From M3007 sp046316495 (GTDB taxonomy: Bacteria; Bacteroidota; Bacteroidia; Chitinophagales; Saprospiraceae), in assembly GCA_046316495.1 (NCBI GenBank), contig JBKDAM010000107.1:1-20984 (forward strand): a stretch of DNA of 20,984 nt, read 5' to 3'. Under the pieces are notes generated by a model, which was given only the letters and a program-made list of their open reading frames with translations, ran no database searches and had not been told where the DNA came from. The position numbers and the translations under genes were made by a program. Positions 1 through 7,465 of this stretch are shown in pieces. The first letter of the stretch is position 1, and every line of letters starts with the position of its first letter.

Positions 1-2
1 GT

Positions 3-500
3 TTATTGCAAACTGGTCTTTGGAAACCAGTACTGTTCTACGTTGGTATTTTCCTCGTACAAAGCCCGCCAGTTCAAGGCCGTGCTTTCTAGCAGCACAA
101 CTCCGCAGGTGGGGATGTTAATGAATGGTTGATTGGTAAACTGATTGACGAACTCGGTCAACCCTGGATTGTGTCCAAACAAAAAAACCACCCGAGCGGT
201 TTCGGGTAGTTGGCTGATTACGCGCATTATCTCAAAGGCGCTCGCTTCATACAATGCTGGCTCTTGAACAATGTCGGTAAAAGGGACTTGATAAGCCTCC
301 GCAAAAAAAGCAGCCGTGTCAATCGCTCGACGAGCAGGACTACTAACGAGAAGATCCGGTGAAGGCGCAATTTGCTGCAGCAGCTTGGACATTCTCGGAG
401 CAATCGAAAGTCCGCGATCATTTAACGGTCGGTGAAAATCGCGCAACGCGGGATTGTCCCAACTTGATTTCGCATGCCTGATGATAAAAAGTTGTAGCAA
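3..500 (-). CDS. sixA: SixA-type histidine phosphatase
   Basis: Histidine phosphatase superfamily protein of about 165 residues. SixA enzymes remove phosphate from phosphohistidine proteins in the cytoplasm. Near the N-terminus is the catalytic motif RHAKSSW with nucleophile His9. It is followed by SSPARRAIDTA (phosphate-pocket Arg), EPALYEA, and the second catalytic His in FGHNPGL (about residue 110). The length fits the SixA branch. No ATG precedes the motif; two in-frame TTG codons do, at 500 and 524. I prefer TTG 500 because it gives M-LQLFIIRHAK, with Met right before the first strand as in other members, and because the TTG at 524 lies inside a promoter-like element. The gene is divergent from the SWIM gene. 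The substrate cannot be told from sequence. Confidence 0.9.
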   Translation of the reverse strand: MLQLFIIRHAKSSWDNPALRDFHRPLNDRGLSIAPRMSKLLQQIAPSPDLLVSSPARRAIDTAAFFAEAYQVPFTDIVQEPALYEASAFEIMRVISQLPETARVVFLFGHNPGLTEFVNQFTNQPFINIPTCGVVLLESTALNWRALYEENTNVEQYWFPKTSLQ

Positions 501-521
501 TACTATTAAAATTTTAGTTGG

Positions 522-552
522 CAAATGTCCTGAATGCAGGTCTAAAATCCAA
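522..552 (-). promoter_or_regulatory. Putative promoter of the SixA-type gene
   Basis: Read on the minus strand, TTG (552-550) is followed by 20 bases and then GACATTTG (529-522). This differs from the Bacteroidota -7 element TAnnTTTG only at its first base. Transcription would start near 515, a few bases before the TTG start at 500. This is inferred from pattern only. Confidence 0.4.
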
Positions 553-577
553 TTTTTTAATCATTATTTTTGGATAC

Positions 578-610
578 TTGCGGACAGATAATTGGATTAC
601 CGTAAATTTG
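578..610 (+). promoter_or_regulatory. Putative promoter of the SWIM zinc-finger gene
   Basis: TTG (578-580), 22 bases, then TAAATTTG (603-610), an exact match to the Bacteroidota -7 consensus TAnnTTTG. The predicted start of transcription is about 10 bases before the ATG at 627, so the leader would be very short. The element does not overlap the divergent promoter at 522-552. Confidence 0.55.
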
Positions 611-626
611 ACCTTTTTTACCCCTT

Positions 627-2312
627 ATGGCAAAGTTATCCTTATCCGATTTTGAAAAATACCAAAGCGCTGCACTGGTTGAGCAAGCGTCTGATTGGGT
701 TCATTCGGGTCGTGTGAGCGGTCTACAAGAAGTAGAGCGCCATTTTTGGGTAGCCAAGGTGCAGGACGAGGAGTTTCAATATGAAACGGAAATTATTTTA
801 ACCCCTTCCAAAATCAGTGCGTACGCTTGTGAATGTTGGACAAGCCCCCGCAAGCGGATGTGTGTGCATATTATTGCCTCGCTTTTGCTCCTTCGCCGTT
901 TTCTCCAACAAAAAACACTTGAAAATTGGAAGAAATCTGAGGAAAAAAAACAAGAGCCACCTGCCCTCGCCAAAATACAACTTACCACCGTGCTCGACCG
1001 AGTGGATCCCACGCAGCTCAAGGAGTTCGTTCGAGACTACGCTCGTAAAAATCCCGACTTTGGTATCGCACTTAAAACCCGCTTTGCTGATGTAGTGGAG
1101 GAAATGCCGAATCCTTTTCTCGGGGTGCTGACTGCGCTCTTTCCCAAACATAAGGTTCCACTCAAACCCTCTCAACATAAAATTCTCGTACGGACCGTAA
1201 ATCTATTAAGTGTCCGAATGGAAGAGGCAAAAGTCGAAAATGACTATTCGACCGTTTATAAAATTGCCTCTGCCTTTTTATCCACATTAACACCCTGGAT
1301 TTCTGTTCTGGAAGAGCCCGTAAGAGGTCAATTGCTACAATCCTGCAAAAATGCCTTTTCCTTATTCGAGTTCGTCCGAACGCAACCCACGTTCGCTCCA
1401 GCACTTAAAGAGGCGATCTGGAAGGAGCTGTTCGCTTTGCTGACAGAGCAGCCACTTCCAAAAGAGTTGCGTAGATCCATCCTGGTTCCGTTTTCTGCTT
1501 GGATAAAGGAGGAGCCCAAACGGAAAAAGGAGCTTCCTGTTTGGAACCCCAAAGATGTCTCTTTCCCTGCTACCTCGGCATTGCTTCACCTGTTTGTAGC
1601 GGCTCAGCTAGCCGATTTCTCCAAATTTAAAGAACTCGCTCCAAGGTTAGTCGCCAGTGGGTCAGAGGGGCTTTCTGCGCAAGAGGCCGTGTTGGAGTTG
1701 TATCACTCCGGCTTTTTAACCGAAGCCGACCAGTTAGCCGAAGCCCTGATCCAAATTGGATTATCAGCTGGTCAGACGGCTGAGTTTAGAAGAATTCGGA
1801 TGAATATTGCCGAAAAAACTGGAAATATAGAAGAGCAAATCGTTTTATTGGAACCTGATTTTATTTCTTCTGGCAACCCTGAATTACTGCAACGAATGAA
1901 AGACCTCGCAGGGGAAAATTGGGGAGGCGTTCTGGAACGGTTGCTGAAGGCTGCCCAAGAGGATGAAAATCACCCCCGAGTCTGCCAATTGCTAGACTAT
2001 AGTGCTCAGGGAGAGCGATTACAGGAGTGGCACCAGCATTATCCTGATCTGGAGCGTCTGCTCACGTACTCCAAAAGCCTTTCCGATACCCAGTTGGCTC
2101 CCTTAGCACTTCCACCGCTGGTCGAACACCTCCATTCTTATTTTGGTCGACCTGGTGCAGTCTTTGTCCGAGATGCCCTGGCAATCTGGCTGCAACAAGG
2201 GAGACGCAATATGGTTCGCCAACTTATTCAGCAGCTAGTTCTTACCTTTCCAGATCGAACTGGGTTGAAGGTAACCTTGGAGGAATTGTTTACCATTGGA
2301 CTCGTTAAATAA
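627..2312 (+). CDS. Stand-alone SWIM zinc-finger protein
   Basis: Cytoplasmic protein of 561 residues with no signal peptide or membrane segment. A SWIM zinc finger (CxC-x8-CxH) is formed by Cys68, Cys70, Cys79 and His81, in the context YACEC...RKRMCVHIIASLLLLRRF. SWIM fingers are thought to bind nucleic acid or protein and often sit before an SNF2 helicase. Here there is no helicase motif in the protein and no helicase gene in the window. The remaining 470 residues look alpha-helical and rich in Leu, Glu and Gln, like helical repeats, but I recognise no named domain. The ATG start is supported by an exact -7 promoter match just upstream. The zinc finger is certain; the function is unknown, with a DNA-related role the likeliest. 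Confidence 0.85.
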   Translation: MAKLSLSDFEKYQSAALVEQASDWVHSGRVSGLQEVERHFWVAKVQDEEFQYETEIILTPSKISAYACECWTSPRKRMCVHIIASLLLLRRFLQQKTLENWKKSEEKKQEPPALAKIQLTTVLDRVDPTQLKEFVRDYARKNPDFGIALKTRFADVVEEMPNPFLGVLTALFPKHKVPLKPSQHKILVRTVNLLSVRMEEAKVENDYSTVYKIASAFLSTLTPWISVLEEPVRGQLLQSCKNAFSLFEFVRTQPTFAPALKEAIWKELFALLTEQPLPKELRRSILVPFSAWIKEEPKRKKELPVWNPKDVSFPATSALLHLFVAAQLADFSKFKELAPRLVASGSEGLSAQEAVLELYHSGFLTEADQLAEALIQIGLSAGQTAEFRRIRMNIAEKTGNIEEQIVLLEPDFISSGNPELLQRMKDLAGENWGGVLERLLKAAQEDENHPRVCQLLDYSAQGERLQEWHQHYPDLERLLTYSKSLSDTQLAPLALPPLVEHLHSYFGRPGAVFVRDALAIWLQQGRRNMVRQLIQQLVLTFPDRTGLKVTLEELFTIGLVK

Positions 2313-2473
2313 TGTTTAAGGTCTAGGTAGAATAAACCAGCTAGCTCTCTACCACCGTTTTATCAATGATTACCTGACTTCGCTGCTTGATGACCTCCCA
2401 GAAATGCGCGGTTAAGCAAGGTGATTTTCCCACAAAAAACAAAGACGTTTAACCATACAAATGCACTTAGGCA

Positions 2474-3034
2474 ATGAGAAAAATTTGGTTTCTGAGCTTT
2501 TTGATGGCAGCCGTGTCTGCCCACTCTGTACTCGCACAATCTTATCAAACAGCAGTTGGAGTGCGACTCGGAGAAGGTGTAGATTTTACCGTTCAGCAGT
2601 ACCTTGAGCGCCAGTGGACCCTGGAGGGAATCGTGCATACTTCTACTTTCTCCCAAAACTTGGGCGCTACTGTATTATTCGAGAAACACCGAAAAATCAT
2701 TGGTAGAAACCTGAACGTTTACCTGGGCGCAGGCGCTCATTACTATGTTGAAACGCCTTTTAACAGAAGAAAAAGTGACTTGCTCGCAGAGCAAGTCTGG
2801 GGAATTTCCGGAATTGCCGGTTTAGAACTTTCGGTGGGACGCTTGAATATCAGTGCTGATTTCAAACCAGAATTGCACCTCGGAGGGGATACTGCCTTTC
2901 CGTTTGCCTGGAGACCTGCAGCTATTTCGTTCCGGTATATTGTTGAAAAAAGAGATCGCCCACGGCTTAGAGATTGGGAAAAACTAGACCGATTGAAACG
3001 ATCAGAGAAATCCCGTCGTACCCGATGGGACTAG
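2474..3034 (+). CDS. Small secreted, probably outer-membrane, protein
   Basis: Protein of 186 residues, family not recognised. A clear signal peptide (MRKIWFLSFLMAAVSAHSVLAQ) ends in a typical Bacteroidota Ala-Gln cleavage site. The mature part alternates polar and hydrophobic residues in short strands with Gly turns (for example TAVGVRLGEGVDFTV, LNVYLGAGAHYYV, RLNISADFKPELHLGG, AAISFRYIV), as in small 8-stranded outer-membrane barrels. After the last strand there is an unusual, strongly basic tail of about 27 residues rich in Arg, Lys, Asp and Glu (RDRPRLRDWEKLDRLKRSEK...), which would lie in the periplasm if the barrel model is right. It lies 161 bases after the SWIM gene. Expression and secretion look real; the role is unknown. 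Confidence 0.75.
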   Translation: MRKIWFLSFLMAAVSAHSVLAQSYQTAVGVRLGEGVDFTVQQYLERQWTLEGIVHTSTFSQNLGATVLFEKHRKIIGRNLNVYLGAGAHYYVETPFNRRKSDLLAEQVWGISGIAGLELSVGRLNISADFKPELHLGGDTAFPFAWRPAAISFRYIVEKRDRPRLRDWEKLDRLKRSEKSRRTRWD

Positions 3035-3199
3035 GAGCTTGTCCATTATGTCCCGAAGTTGTAAGCGGTAAACGCCTATTTTCGAGGTAAATACATCTAA
3101 TTTGTCTGCCGTTACTCCCTTTTTTGGGTAGCTTATTTTTCTTTCTGGGCATGATTTTTGTTAAAGTGGCTGTAGATCGCTCTGCAATCACTTTTTTTA

Positions 3200-3230
3200 T
3201 TGCTTTAAGCACTAAAAAACTGTACATTTG
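3200..3230 (+). promoter_or_regulatory. Putative promoter of the T9SS adhesin operon
   Basis: TTG (3200-3202), a 20-base spacer, then TACATTTG (3223-3230), an exact match to the Bacteroidota -7 element TAnnTTTG. Transcription would start near 3237, about 300 bases upstream of the PorP/SprF-like gene. I found no exact TAnnTTTG closer to that gene, so this is the best candidate, but the long leader leaves doubt. Confidence 0.45.
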
Positions 3231-3514
3231 TCTTTTTAATCTTTTGCAAAATCTTTTTTCCACGCGTTCATCGACATTCTACTCCTTTTTTGTAGTGAAA
3301 TTTTCTAGAACTCCATGTTGGAAAAAATAGATGGCGCTTTTCCCCCTTGCTATCTCGATCCGTGTGAAATGGATGTCTAGTTGATCCCTATTAAACCGTT
3401 GGAAAACGAACGATTTCGCTAGTTTTAGCAGTTGTATTAATTGATATTGTGGTTTATCAGGCGAATTTAATTCTTAGTTAAGACCTATTCTTTTTAATAT
3501 CTATACATCTATTG

Positions 3515-3526
3515 CTTACGCGTAAG
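3515..3526. promoter_or_regulatory. Perfect 12-bp palindrome before the PorP/SprF gene
   Basis: CTTACGCGTAAG is a perfect inverted repeat with no spacer, 14 bases before the ATG at 3541. A dimeric regulator could bind it as DNA. As RNA the uninterrupted repeat would form only a poor hairpin. No regulator gene lies nearby. Confidence 0.35.
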
Positions 3527-3540
3527 TGCTTGTGAAAACA

Positions 3541-4593
3541 ATGAATATATCGTTGCGCTTTTTGTTAGCAGGTACCTTGGCTTGTTTTGTCCAAGTGCTC
3601 TCTGCTCAGGATATTCACTATTCGCAGTACCTGAATTCTCCCATGAATTTAGGCCCTGGAATGACTGGTATTTTTGGGGGAGATACCCGATTTACCGCAA
3701 ACTACCGAAATCAGTGGACCTCTATTCCAGTCCCTTATACTACTTTCAGTGGGGTGGTGGAAAACAAGTTTTACTTAGAAAAACTTCGTTATGACCGGTA
3801 TTTAACGGGAGGCCTGATTATTAATTATGATCAGCAAGGGGACCTCAGCCTGACTTCCCAGCAGATTGCTATCCCGTTATCTTACACCCTCCCTTTGAAG
3901 CGGAAAAGCAGTTTGTTCTCCAATCACTTTTTGACATTAGGGGTTGTTCCTATGTTTGGTCAGCGCCACTTCTCCACTCGAAACATCAGTTTTGATGCCC
4001 AGTTTATAGATCGGATGTACGACCCTTCCGCTTCCTTTCAAGAGTCGCAGTTACTGGACAATACCAATATCAAATACTTTGATTTCAGTTCGGGCTTGAA
4101 CTACCGTTGGCAGTCCAAAACCAACCGAAGCAAAGTGGATTTGGGAATCGGTTGGCACCACATGAACCGGCCTTCACATGATTTCTTTCAAGGAAATAAT
4201 AAAGTTCGCCTGGAGCAAAGAAGGGCCTTCTATACCTCTCTTTTGCTAGAGGTACATTCCAGGCTAGACGCCGTGGGACAAGCCTTGTATCAGGAACAAG
4301 GGGGCTATCGGGAGTTTGCGCTCGGAGCCGCCGCCCGTTTCTACCTCAATCAACAACCGTATCGCGAGCTCGCCATTCAGTTTGGAGGAAATTTTCGGCA
4401 GACCTACCGGGATGCAATAGTTCCCCATGTGGAAGTCCACTGGCGCACTTGGACGTTAGGTTACACGTATGACATCAATATCTCCAAAGCGAGGACACTA
4501 ACGGAGGGCAGAGGCGGCTCAGAGCTGGCGCTTATCTACCGACTCTATAAGGTGAAACCAATGTCAAAATTCAAATCTTGTCCTATTATTTAA
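3541..4593 (+). CDS. PorP/SprF family T9SS outer-membrane protein
   Basis: PorP/SprF family protein of 350 residues, first gene of the adhesin operon. These proteins form outer-membrane barrels that work with the type IX secretion system; SprF-type members are partners needed for export or attachment of SprB-like cargo. Seen here: a signal peptide ending LSAQ, the family's N-terminal pattern QDIHYSQYLNSPMNLGPGMTG, then FTANYRNQWTSI and PYTTFSG, regularly spaced barrel strands, and the C-terminal ending FKSCPII, which resembles the short Cys-Pro tail seen in many relatives. The ATG at 3541 is preferred; in-frame GTG codons at 3532 (giving MKTMNIS) and 3526 are possible, but 3526 falls at the edge of the palindrome. 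The next gene starts 41 bases after the stop. Confidence 0.92.
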   Translation: MNISLRFLLAGTLACFVQVLSAQDIHYSQYLNSPMNLGPGMTGIFGGDTRFTANYRNQWTSIPVPYTTFSGVVENKFYLEKLRYDRYLTGGLIINYDQQGDLSLTSQQIAIPLSYTLPLKRKSSLFSNHFLTLGVVPMFGQRHFSTRNISFDAQFIDRMYDPSASFQESQLLDNTNIKYFDFSSGLNYRWQSKTNRSKVDLGIGWHHMNRPSHDFFQGNNKVRLEQRRAFYTSLLLEVHSRLDAVGQALYQEQGGYREFALGAAARFYLNQQPYRELAIQFGGNFRQTYRDAIVPHVEVHWRTWTLGYTYDINISKARTLTEGRGGSELALIYRLYKVKPMSKFKSCPII

Positions 4594-4634
4594 TCGGCAT
4601 CCCGACAAAAGGTATGTTCAATTGTGCGATTCAC

Positions 4635-7436
4635 ATGAGATTACAGTTACTCCTCTGCACTATATTGGTCACCGCTCAGTCTTTGCTAGCCCAGACGAGT
4701 GGAACCGGATTTTCAAATCGAATGGGCGAAAATGTAGACCGAGGGCCCTCTTTAGCTAAGGTTGAAGAGAAAGGCTACAAAGCCTTGGAAGAGGGAGACG
4801 ATTACCTGGCGATGGATTATTTTTCCAGGGTTATTGCTGTAGATAGCACCCGGGTTTCAGCGCTGAGGGGCTATGCTTTGGCCTGTATGAATTACAGCGC
4901 GTATCCACTCGCTGCCAAAACATGGGAGCGGCTTTTGCAAACAGACACTGCCAATACGGAGGCTGCTGTTAAGTTGGCAGAAACGCAATTCAGGGCAGGT
5001 AATTACTCGCAGGCACAAGAGCAGTACTTGAAGCTGCTAGAGAAAAATACCCTCGATACGATTTATACACGCGAAAAGGTGGAAGAAAGATTAGAGCGGG
5101 TGAACTGGGCTTTGAAAATGAGCGAAAAGTCTGATTTTGCTACCGAGGCTATCCTATTGGACTCTTCAATTAATACCGATTTTTCCGAATACATGAACTG
5201 GCCACGAGGTGATGGCAGTTTTTTCTTTTCTTCTTACCGATTTCCCTTCAAAAAACTGGATTGGGGCGACCTGCAGCGGAAACGCCGATTGGTTAAAATT
5301 ATCGAGGCAAGTCCTTCTGCTGATACCTTCCTTACCAAAACGATTGACTTCGGGATCCAAAAACAGCATGTTCTGCATCCAACCTTCAATAGTTCCGAAC
5401 AAACGATGTACTACGCCCTCGGTAAATTTATAAATACCGTTGGTATCCAGTCTCAACTCTATTGGAGAAATCGGAAAGGGGAAGACTGGGGACCGGCCCA
5501 AAAACTGGGCGCTTCCGTGAATGTACCTGGCTATACCTCTACAGAACCCAATCTTGTAAAACTGAACGGCCAGGATGCTGAATTACTGTTTTTTGTGAGT
5601 GATCGTCCGGGAGGGAAAGGGGGGCGCGATATTTGGTATGTTTACCTTTATCCAGATGGAACAACTAGTCCCGCAACCAACCTGGAGGCTATCAATACTC
5701 CGGAAGAGGATGTGACGCCTTTTTACCATGCAGAGACGGGTACCTTGTATTTTAGTTCCAATGGAAGGGTTAATCTTGGTGGCTTTGATGTATTCAAAAC
5801 GGTTGGGACCCCGCAAATGGGTTGGACAGAACCCGTCCATCTTTCTCCCCCTGTGAATTCAAGTTCAAATGATGTATTTTTTACACTGACACCCGATGGA
5901 AGTACGGCATACCTTTCTTCCAATAGATTTGGAGCAGCCAACTTATCGGAAGAAGCTTGCTGTTACGATATTTTTCAGGTGCCGGTCGTCAAACCCAAAA
6001 TGATTATTGTGGCATTCCATGCCACTACACGAGATTCGTTGCCGAACACCAACATGAAGCTATACGAACTTGTGGATGGAAAACGGGTCTTAGTGGATTC
6101 CGTTCAGAATATTCCGGTTGCTTACTATCCTTTTGCCGTTTCCCCAGGGAAAACCTACCTAGTGGTAGCGGAAAAACCGGGCTTCAAACCAGATTCTATC
6201 CAATTTGTGACCCCGAGGACGGTCTGGCCTGGGGTTCGAACTCAACATGTTTTCTTGGACGAAATAAAAATCGATCTGGTAGCCAAGGTGTTTGATCGGA
6301 AATCAAAGGAGCCGATTCTTGGTAGTGCTGCTCGGTTTATTGATTTAGGCCCCTCCAAACCAACCGGTAAATCCGTGGATGGTTTGGCGTCAACATCCGA
6401 AAATACGAATGGTAACGATTACCATTACAACCTTAAGGTCGATCGGCTATACAAGGTACTCATTTCAAAAAATGGATTTACTACCGATTCAGTGCTCCTT
6501 TCAACGGATGGAATCAAAGAGGATAGCACGCTAACCGCCAACTTGTATTTGGAGCGCGGAATTAATTTGGAAGCGCTTGTTTTTGATAATACCTCCCGCA
6601 ACCCAATTGAACTTAGTGGGGTGGAATTTAAGTTGTATGACATAGCAAGAGATCGCGCACCTATTTTGGTGGCCTCCGAAATCCGCCCCTTGGATAACCG
6701 GTTCAACTTCACCCTGGAGTATGGCCACCGTTACTTGGTGGTAGCCAGTAAGGAGAATTATTCCTCCGACTCTATTGTATTTAATGTTCCGAGCCTGACT
6801 TCCAAGCCGTTCGAATTTATTCATCAACGCCTCGAGATCCATTCCTTGGAGTTGGAGCAGTACCTGCCTATTCGATTGTATTTTGACAATGATGAGCCTA
6901 ATAAACGCAGTTATGCGGTGACTACTACTAAATTATACAGCGATACTTATTTCACTTATTATACCCGTAAAGACACCTTTATTAATGTATTTACAGAAAA
7001 ATTAAGGGGAAATGAGAAAAAACAGGCTGAAATAGAGCTGGAGATCTTTTTTGAAGATTCCCTTAGAGGCGAGTGGAACCGACTTCGTTTTTTCACTGAA
7101 ATTCTCTTCGAAAAACTGAAGCGCGGGGACCATGTTGAAATTTCTATTCGGGGTTTTGCAAGTCCAAGGGCTTCTGCAGTTTACAATAAAAACCTCACCG
7201 CTCGGCGGATTGTCAGCGTGATCAATCACTTCAAAAATTTTGATGGCGCTTTATTGAGTAAATACGTCTCCACCGGTCAGTTGGTGGTAAAGGAAGTGCC
7301 TAATGGAGAATCACAAGTTCGACCGGGAGTAAATGATAAGGTAAATGATCCTCGAAATTCCGTTTTCAGCCTCTCTGCTACCAAAGAACGAAGGGTTGAA
7401 ATCGTGGAGATTGAGTTTAACGAAGATATCGATTAA
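4635..7436 (+). CDS. PorE-like T9SS protein, first paralogue
   Basis: Protein of 933 residues. Domain order matches PorE of Porphyromonas gingivalis, which links the T9SS to the cell wall. A signal peptide (1-20, ends LLAQ) is followed by about three TPR repeats (41-140) and a PD40-type beta-propeller (about 190-450; SDRPGGKGGRDIWY, LYFSSNG, LGGFDVF, LSSNRFGA). Next come three beta-sandwich repeats of carboxypeptidase-regulatory type (about 455-740), each with the pattern KxG/N[FY]xxDS, and an OmpA-like domain (745-933). In the OmpA-like core, GFASPRASAVYN has Ser843 where Pal/OmpA proteins have the peptidoglycan-binding Asp; the Asn and the later Arg (LTARR) are kept. About 75 helical residues are inserted after FDNDEPN (751-753). 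Cys442-Cys443 form a conserved pair. The ATG at 4635 begins the signal peptide; upstream starts (4578, 4614) would bury it. Confidence 0.88.
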   Translation: MRLQLLLCTILVTAQSLLAQTSGTGFSNRMGENVDRGPSLAKVEEKGYKALEEGDDYLAMDYFSRVIAVDSTRVSALRGYALACMNYSAYPLAAKTWERLLQTDTANTEAAVKLAETQFRAGNYSQAQEQYLKLLEKNTLDTIYTREKVEERLERVNWALKMSEKSDFATEAILLDSSINTDFSEYMNWPRGDGSFFFSSYRFPFKKLDWGDLQRKRRLVKIIEASPSADTFLTKTIDFGIQKQHVLHPTFNSSEQTMYYALGKFINTVGIQSQLYWRNRKGEDWGPAQKLGASVNVPGYTSTEPNLVKLNGQDAELLFFVSDRPGGKGGRDIWYVYLYPDGTTSPATNLEAINTPEEDVTPFYHAETGTLYFSSNGRVNLGGFDVFKTVGTPQMGWTEPVHLSPPVNSSSNDVFFTLTPDGSTAYLSSNRFGAANLSEEACCYDIFQVPVVKPKMIIVAFHATTRDSLPNTNMKLYELVDGKRVLVDSVQNIPVAYYPFAVSPGKTYLVVAEKPGFKPDSIQFVTPRTVWPGVRTQHVFLDEIKIDLVAKVFDRKSKEPILGSAARFIDLGPSKPTGKSVDGLASTSENTNGNDYHYNLKVDRLYKVLISKNGFTTDSVLLSTDGIKEDSTLTANLYLERGINLEALVFDNTSRNPIELSGVEFKLYDIARDRAPILVASEIRPLDNRFNFTLEYGHRYLVVASKENYSSDSIVFNVPSLTSKPFEFIHQRLEIHSLELEQYLPIRLYFDNDEPNKRSYAVTTTKLYSDTYFTYYTRKDTFINVFTEKLRGNEKKQAEIELEIFFEDSLRGEWNRLRFFTEILFEKLKRGDHVEISIRGFASPRASAVYNKNLTARRIVSVINHFKNFDGALLSKYVSTGQLVVKEVPNGESQVRPGVNDKVNDPRNSVFSLSATKERRVEIVEIEFNEDID

Positions 7437-7465
7437 CGCACCTTCGCAGGGCACCGCAACCGCTT

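Larger units (their letters stand above)
3035..3540. other. Non-coding leader region before the T9SS operon
   Basis: A 506-base AT-rich stretch with no convincing gene. Short open frames here (such as 3124-3330 plus, 2967-3263 minus) have low-complexity Phe/Lys/Ser content and no family resemblance. It holds one good promoter match (3200-3230), a 21-codon ORF (3315-3380) and a perfect 12-bp palindrome (3515-3526). If the promoter is used, the operon has a 5' leader of about 300 bases, long enough for regulation. Confidence 0.6.

Noticed and set aside
2326..2353. GGTAGA...TCTACC inverted repeat after the SWIM gene
   Set aside because: Only 6 pairs around a 16-base loop and no T run; too weak to call a terminator.
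3124..3330. 68-codon open frame on plus in the leader region
   Set aside because: Phe/Ser/Lys-rich translation of AT-rich DNA, no family resemblance, and the promoter match lies inside it.
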